The translations under genes and the position numbers were made by a program. Shown here piece after piece: positions 5,002-6,752 of a stretch of DNA of 6,752 nucleotides. Every line of letters begins with the position of its first letter. The first letter of the stretch is position 1. Under the pieces are notes generated by a model that was not told where the DNA came from, did not search any database, and saw only the letters and a program-made list of their open reading frames with translations. The stretch is from an uncultured Chlamydiae bacterium. Lineage in GTDB: Bacteria; Chlamydiota; Chlamydiia; Chlamydiales; CALBHK01. The DNA lies in assembly GCA_937894565.1 (NCBI GenBank), contig CALBHK010000223.1, forward strand, positions 1 to 6,752, written 5' to 3'.

Positions 5002-6630
5002 ATGTACCAATTCCTTTTAGTTTTTCTTTTGATTACTCAGTTTGGATTCTCTGAATCTTTAGTATTTGTCTATCCTAAAGAGAGTCCTCCTCTCTATAAA
5101 GGGCTGGAAAATTTTCATATGAAAATTTCAACAGAATCAGAAATGTGTCAAAAGTATTTTGATCAAGGGTTATTGCTTTTTTATGGATATAATTTTCCCG
5201 AATCGGATCGCTCTTTTAAGGAAGCTGTTAAATATGACCCTAACTGCGCTATTTGTTACTTGGGGGAGGCGATCGCTTTAGGAGAGTGCATCGATACTCC
5301 GGGAGACCATTGGTGCGTTTCTGCAGATGAAGCCTATCAAAAAGCGAAGTCTCTAATAGAACATGCCTCCCCTAAAGAGCGCGCTTTAATTGAGTCTTAT
5401 GCACATAGGCTTCCCAAAGAAAATGGTGTTTATGATGTAGATAAAGATGCTTATGCAGACTCTTTACGTGATGTCTACTACCAATTTTATGGGGATCCCG
5501 ATATTGCTACTATTTATGGTAAAGCTCATATGGATAGTTTTACGATGTTGCGTTTTATGGAAGGAAATCGCCCTATTGGGTTATCCAAACAAGTTTTGGA
5601 TGCTTTAGAATCTGCACGCAAAAATTATCCTGACCATCCGGGGCTTAACCACATTTTAATTCACGCTTTGGAAGCGTGCCATCTGGGTAAATTGGGAATG
5701 GAGGCGGCTAAGCATTTGGATGGGAGTGTGCCAGGATCCGGTCACTTACAGCATATGCCCGCCCATATTTATGCCGATAATGGCTTTTACCATTTAGCAA
5801 CGGGCGCTAATTATAGAGGGGTGGAAGCGGATGCTTCTTTGTTTGCGCAGGGGGGAATGAAACATCCAGAGTATGCGGGATTCTATCTGCATAATCACTA
5901 TTATTTATTAAAATCGCTTGCTATGGAGGGGCGCAGCCAAGAGGCCTTAAAGGTTGCTAGAAAAACAATAGAGCAGCTCAGTAGTGGGCAACTTCCCACT
6001 AATTCTAATTTAAATGATGTTTTTAATTCTGTTCCGTTTCTTTTAGAGGCGCGCTTTGGTTTGTGGGCAGAAATAGAGAAAGAGGCTGCTCCCGATAAAA
6101 ATTTACCTTTTTCTGTAGGCGCCTATCATTATGCGCGCGGCTTAATGAGCTTGCATGCCAATCAAGTAGATAAAGCTGAAAAAGAGTTAAAAGCGATGGA
6201 TGATTCTGTAAAAACGTTTCAGAAGATAAAGGAAGAGAAGCTGGTTTTTGATCACCGCTTAATGGATTTATTAGATCTTTTAAAGTTGGATCTGCAAGCA
6301 GAACTGGCGCAGAAAAACCAGGATGGAGAAAAGGCTGTCTCTCTTTTAAAAGAGGGAGTTAAAATTGAAGAGGGGGTGTATATGTCTATGACCCCTTGGT
6401 ATTTTTCGATGCGTGATGCGTTGGGTTCTGCTTTAAATGAACAAAAGCGATTTAGTGAAGCAGAAGCGGTCTTTCGTCAGGATTTAGATGCACAGCCTTT
6501 AAATGGATGGGCCTTGAGAGGGTTAATCAATGCGCTTCAAGGACAGGGTAAGGATAGTAAAAAAGAAGAAGAACAGTTTAAAGAGGCTTGGAAATATGCC
6601 GATTTTGAAATCATTGATTCCAGAATGTAA
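5002..6630 (+). CDS. exported TPR-like repeat protein of unknown function, His-rich core
   Basis: This 542-residue protein has a hydrophobic N-terminus (about 1-17, ending near GFSES) that looks like a signal peptide although it lacks a lysine or arginine, so export or periplasmic location is probable. Helical TPR-like units are visible at about 50-96 (FDQGLLLFYGYNFPESDRSF, then DPNCAICYLGEAIALG) and again at 290-330, 370-400, 430-460 and 470-520. The core has signature blocks YPDHPGLNHILIHALEA (209-225) and GSGHLQHMPAHIYADNGFY (245-263). From memory these occur in a widespread family annotated only as tetratricopeptide repeat protein. A CxxC (82-85) and many histidines (212, 217, 221, 248, 251, 255) are notable. 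The start ATG has AGGA (4992-4995) six bases before. It stands alone, behind the palindromic element. Function is unknown; a scaffold or metal-binding role is speculation. Confidence 0.85.
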   Translation: MYQFLLVFLLITQFGFSESLVFVYPKESPPLYKGLENFHMKISTESEMCQKYFDQGLLLFYGYNFPESDRSFKEAVKYDPNCAICYLGEAIALGECIDTPGDHWCVSADEAYQKAKSLIEHASPKERALIESYAHRLPKENGVYDVDKDAYADSLRDVYYQFYGDPDIATIYGKAHMDSFTMLRFMEGNRPIGLSKQVLDALESARKNYPDHPGLNHILIHALEACHLGKLGMEAAKHLDGSVPGSGHLQHMPAHIYADNGFYHLATGANYRGVEADASLFAQGGMKHPEYAGFYLHNHYYLLKSLAMEGRSQEALKVARKTIEQLSSGQLPTNSNLNDVFNSVPFLLEARFGLWAEIEKEAAPDKNLPFSVGAYHYARGLMSLHANQVDKAEKELKAMDDSVKTFQKIKEEKLVFDHRLMDLLDLLKLDLQAELAQKNQDGEKAVSLLKEGVKIEEGVYMSMTPWYFSMRDALGSALNEQKRFSEAEAVFRQDLDAQPLNGWALRGLINALQGQGKDSKKEEEQFKEAWKYADFEIIDSRM

Positions 6631-6648
6631 CAGAAATGAATCAAGATA

Positions 6649-6703
6649 AAGAATGACAGGATAGAAGAAAAAGAAAGAAGAAGAATGACAGGATGGACAG
6701 GAT
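6649..6703. repeat. short repeats of AGAATGACAGGAT downstream of the TPR gene
   Basis: AAGAATGACAGGAT occurs at 6649-6662 and 6681-6694, followed at once by a partial copy GACAGGAT (6696-6703). The copies are separated by purine-rich AAGAAAAAGAAAG-like sequence. On the minus strand this reads as repeated ATCCTGTC, a type of short tandem unit I recall from intergenic DNA of many environmental bacteria. A small hairpin CGGC-TATC-GCCG (6704-6715) follows without a T-run. No gene is seen from 6631 to the window end. Confidence 0.65.
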
Positions 6704-6752
6704 CGGCTATCGCCGGCAGTTGCTATGCTGAAGTTATAGGATAAATCTAAAT

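Noticed and set aside
6614..6644. TTGATTC/GAATCAA hairpin over the TPR stop codon as a terminator
   Set aside because: The seven-pair AT-rich stem with a 17-base loop and no T-tract is too weak for a Rho-independent terminator.

Overview
The window looks like a chromosomal segment of a Gram-negative, moderately AT-rich bacterium. The eukaryote-like branched-chain 2-oxoacid dehydrogenase (BCKDH) subunits, the RlmB-type methyltransferase and the palindrome-rich spacers would fit an environmental (amoeba-associated) chlamydia. That assignment is an inference from gene content and overall feel; no rRNA or clade-specific marker is present.

Layout: positions 1-382 hold one weakly supported small membrane-protein frame on the minus strand (53-265) and the probable promoter of the main operon. 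Positions 383-3523 are a tight three-gene operon: E1-alpha (383-1453), E1-beta (1441-2418, overlapping it) and E2 (2420-3523, one base later). Together these encode the decarboxylase and acyltransferase parts of a BCKDH complex. E3 (lipoamide dehydrogenase) is not here and must be supplied from elsewhere. The E2 is compact, with one lipoyl domain, a peripheral subunit-binding domain and a catalytic domain joined by very short linkers.

Positions 3511-3673 form a 163-bp imperfect inverted repeat whose left arm supplies the last three codons and the stop of E2. It has a 22-bp outer arm with one G-T mismatch and a perfect 14-bp palindrome at its exact centre. It is followed by a 23S rRNA 2'-O-methyltransferase of the RlmB/TrmH family (3725-4444).

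The 557-bp spacer 4445-5001 carries no convincing gene but two structured elements. One is a CAGAG-type inverted repeat (about 4533-4660) containing a C9 tract. The other is a 212-bp mirror-symmetric element (4763-4974) built from six small hairpins, several differing by compensatory base-pair changes. It ends 27 bases before the start of a secreted, histidine-rich TPR-like protein (5002-6630). The last 122 bases carry a short repeated AGAATGACAGGAT motif and no gene.

The coding part is orthodox metabolism and RNA modification. The unusual content lies between the genes: three separate inverted-repeat elements, one of them fused to the end of a coding sequence, plus a small repeat at the right edge.
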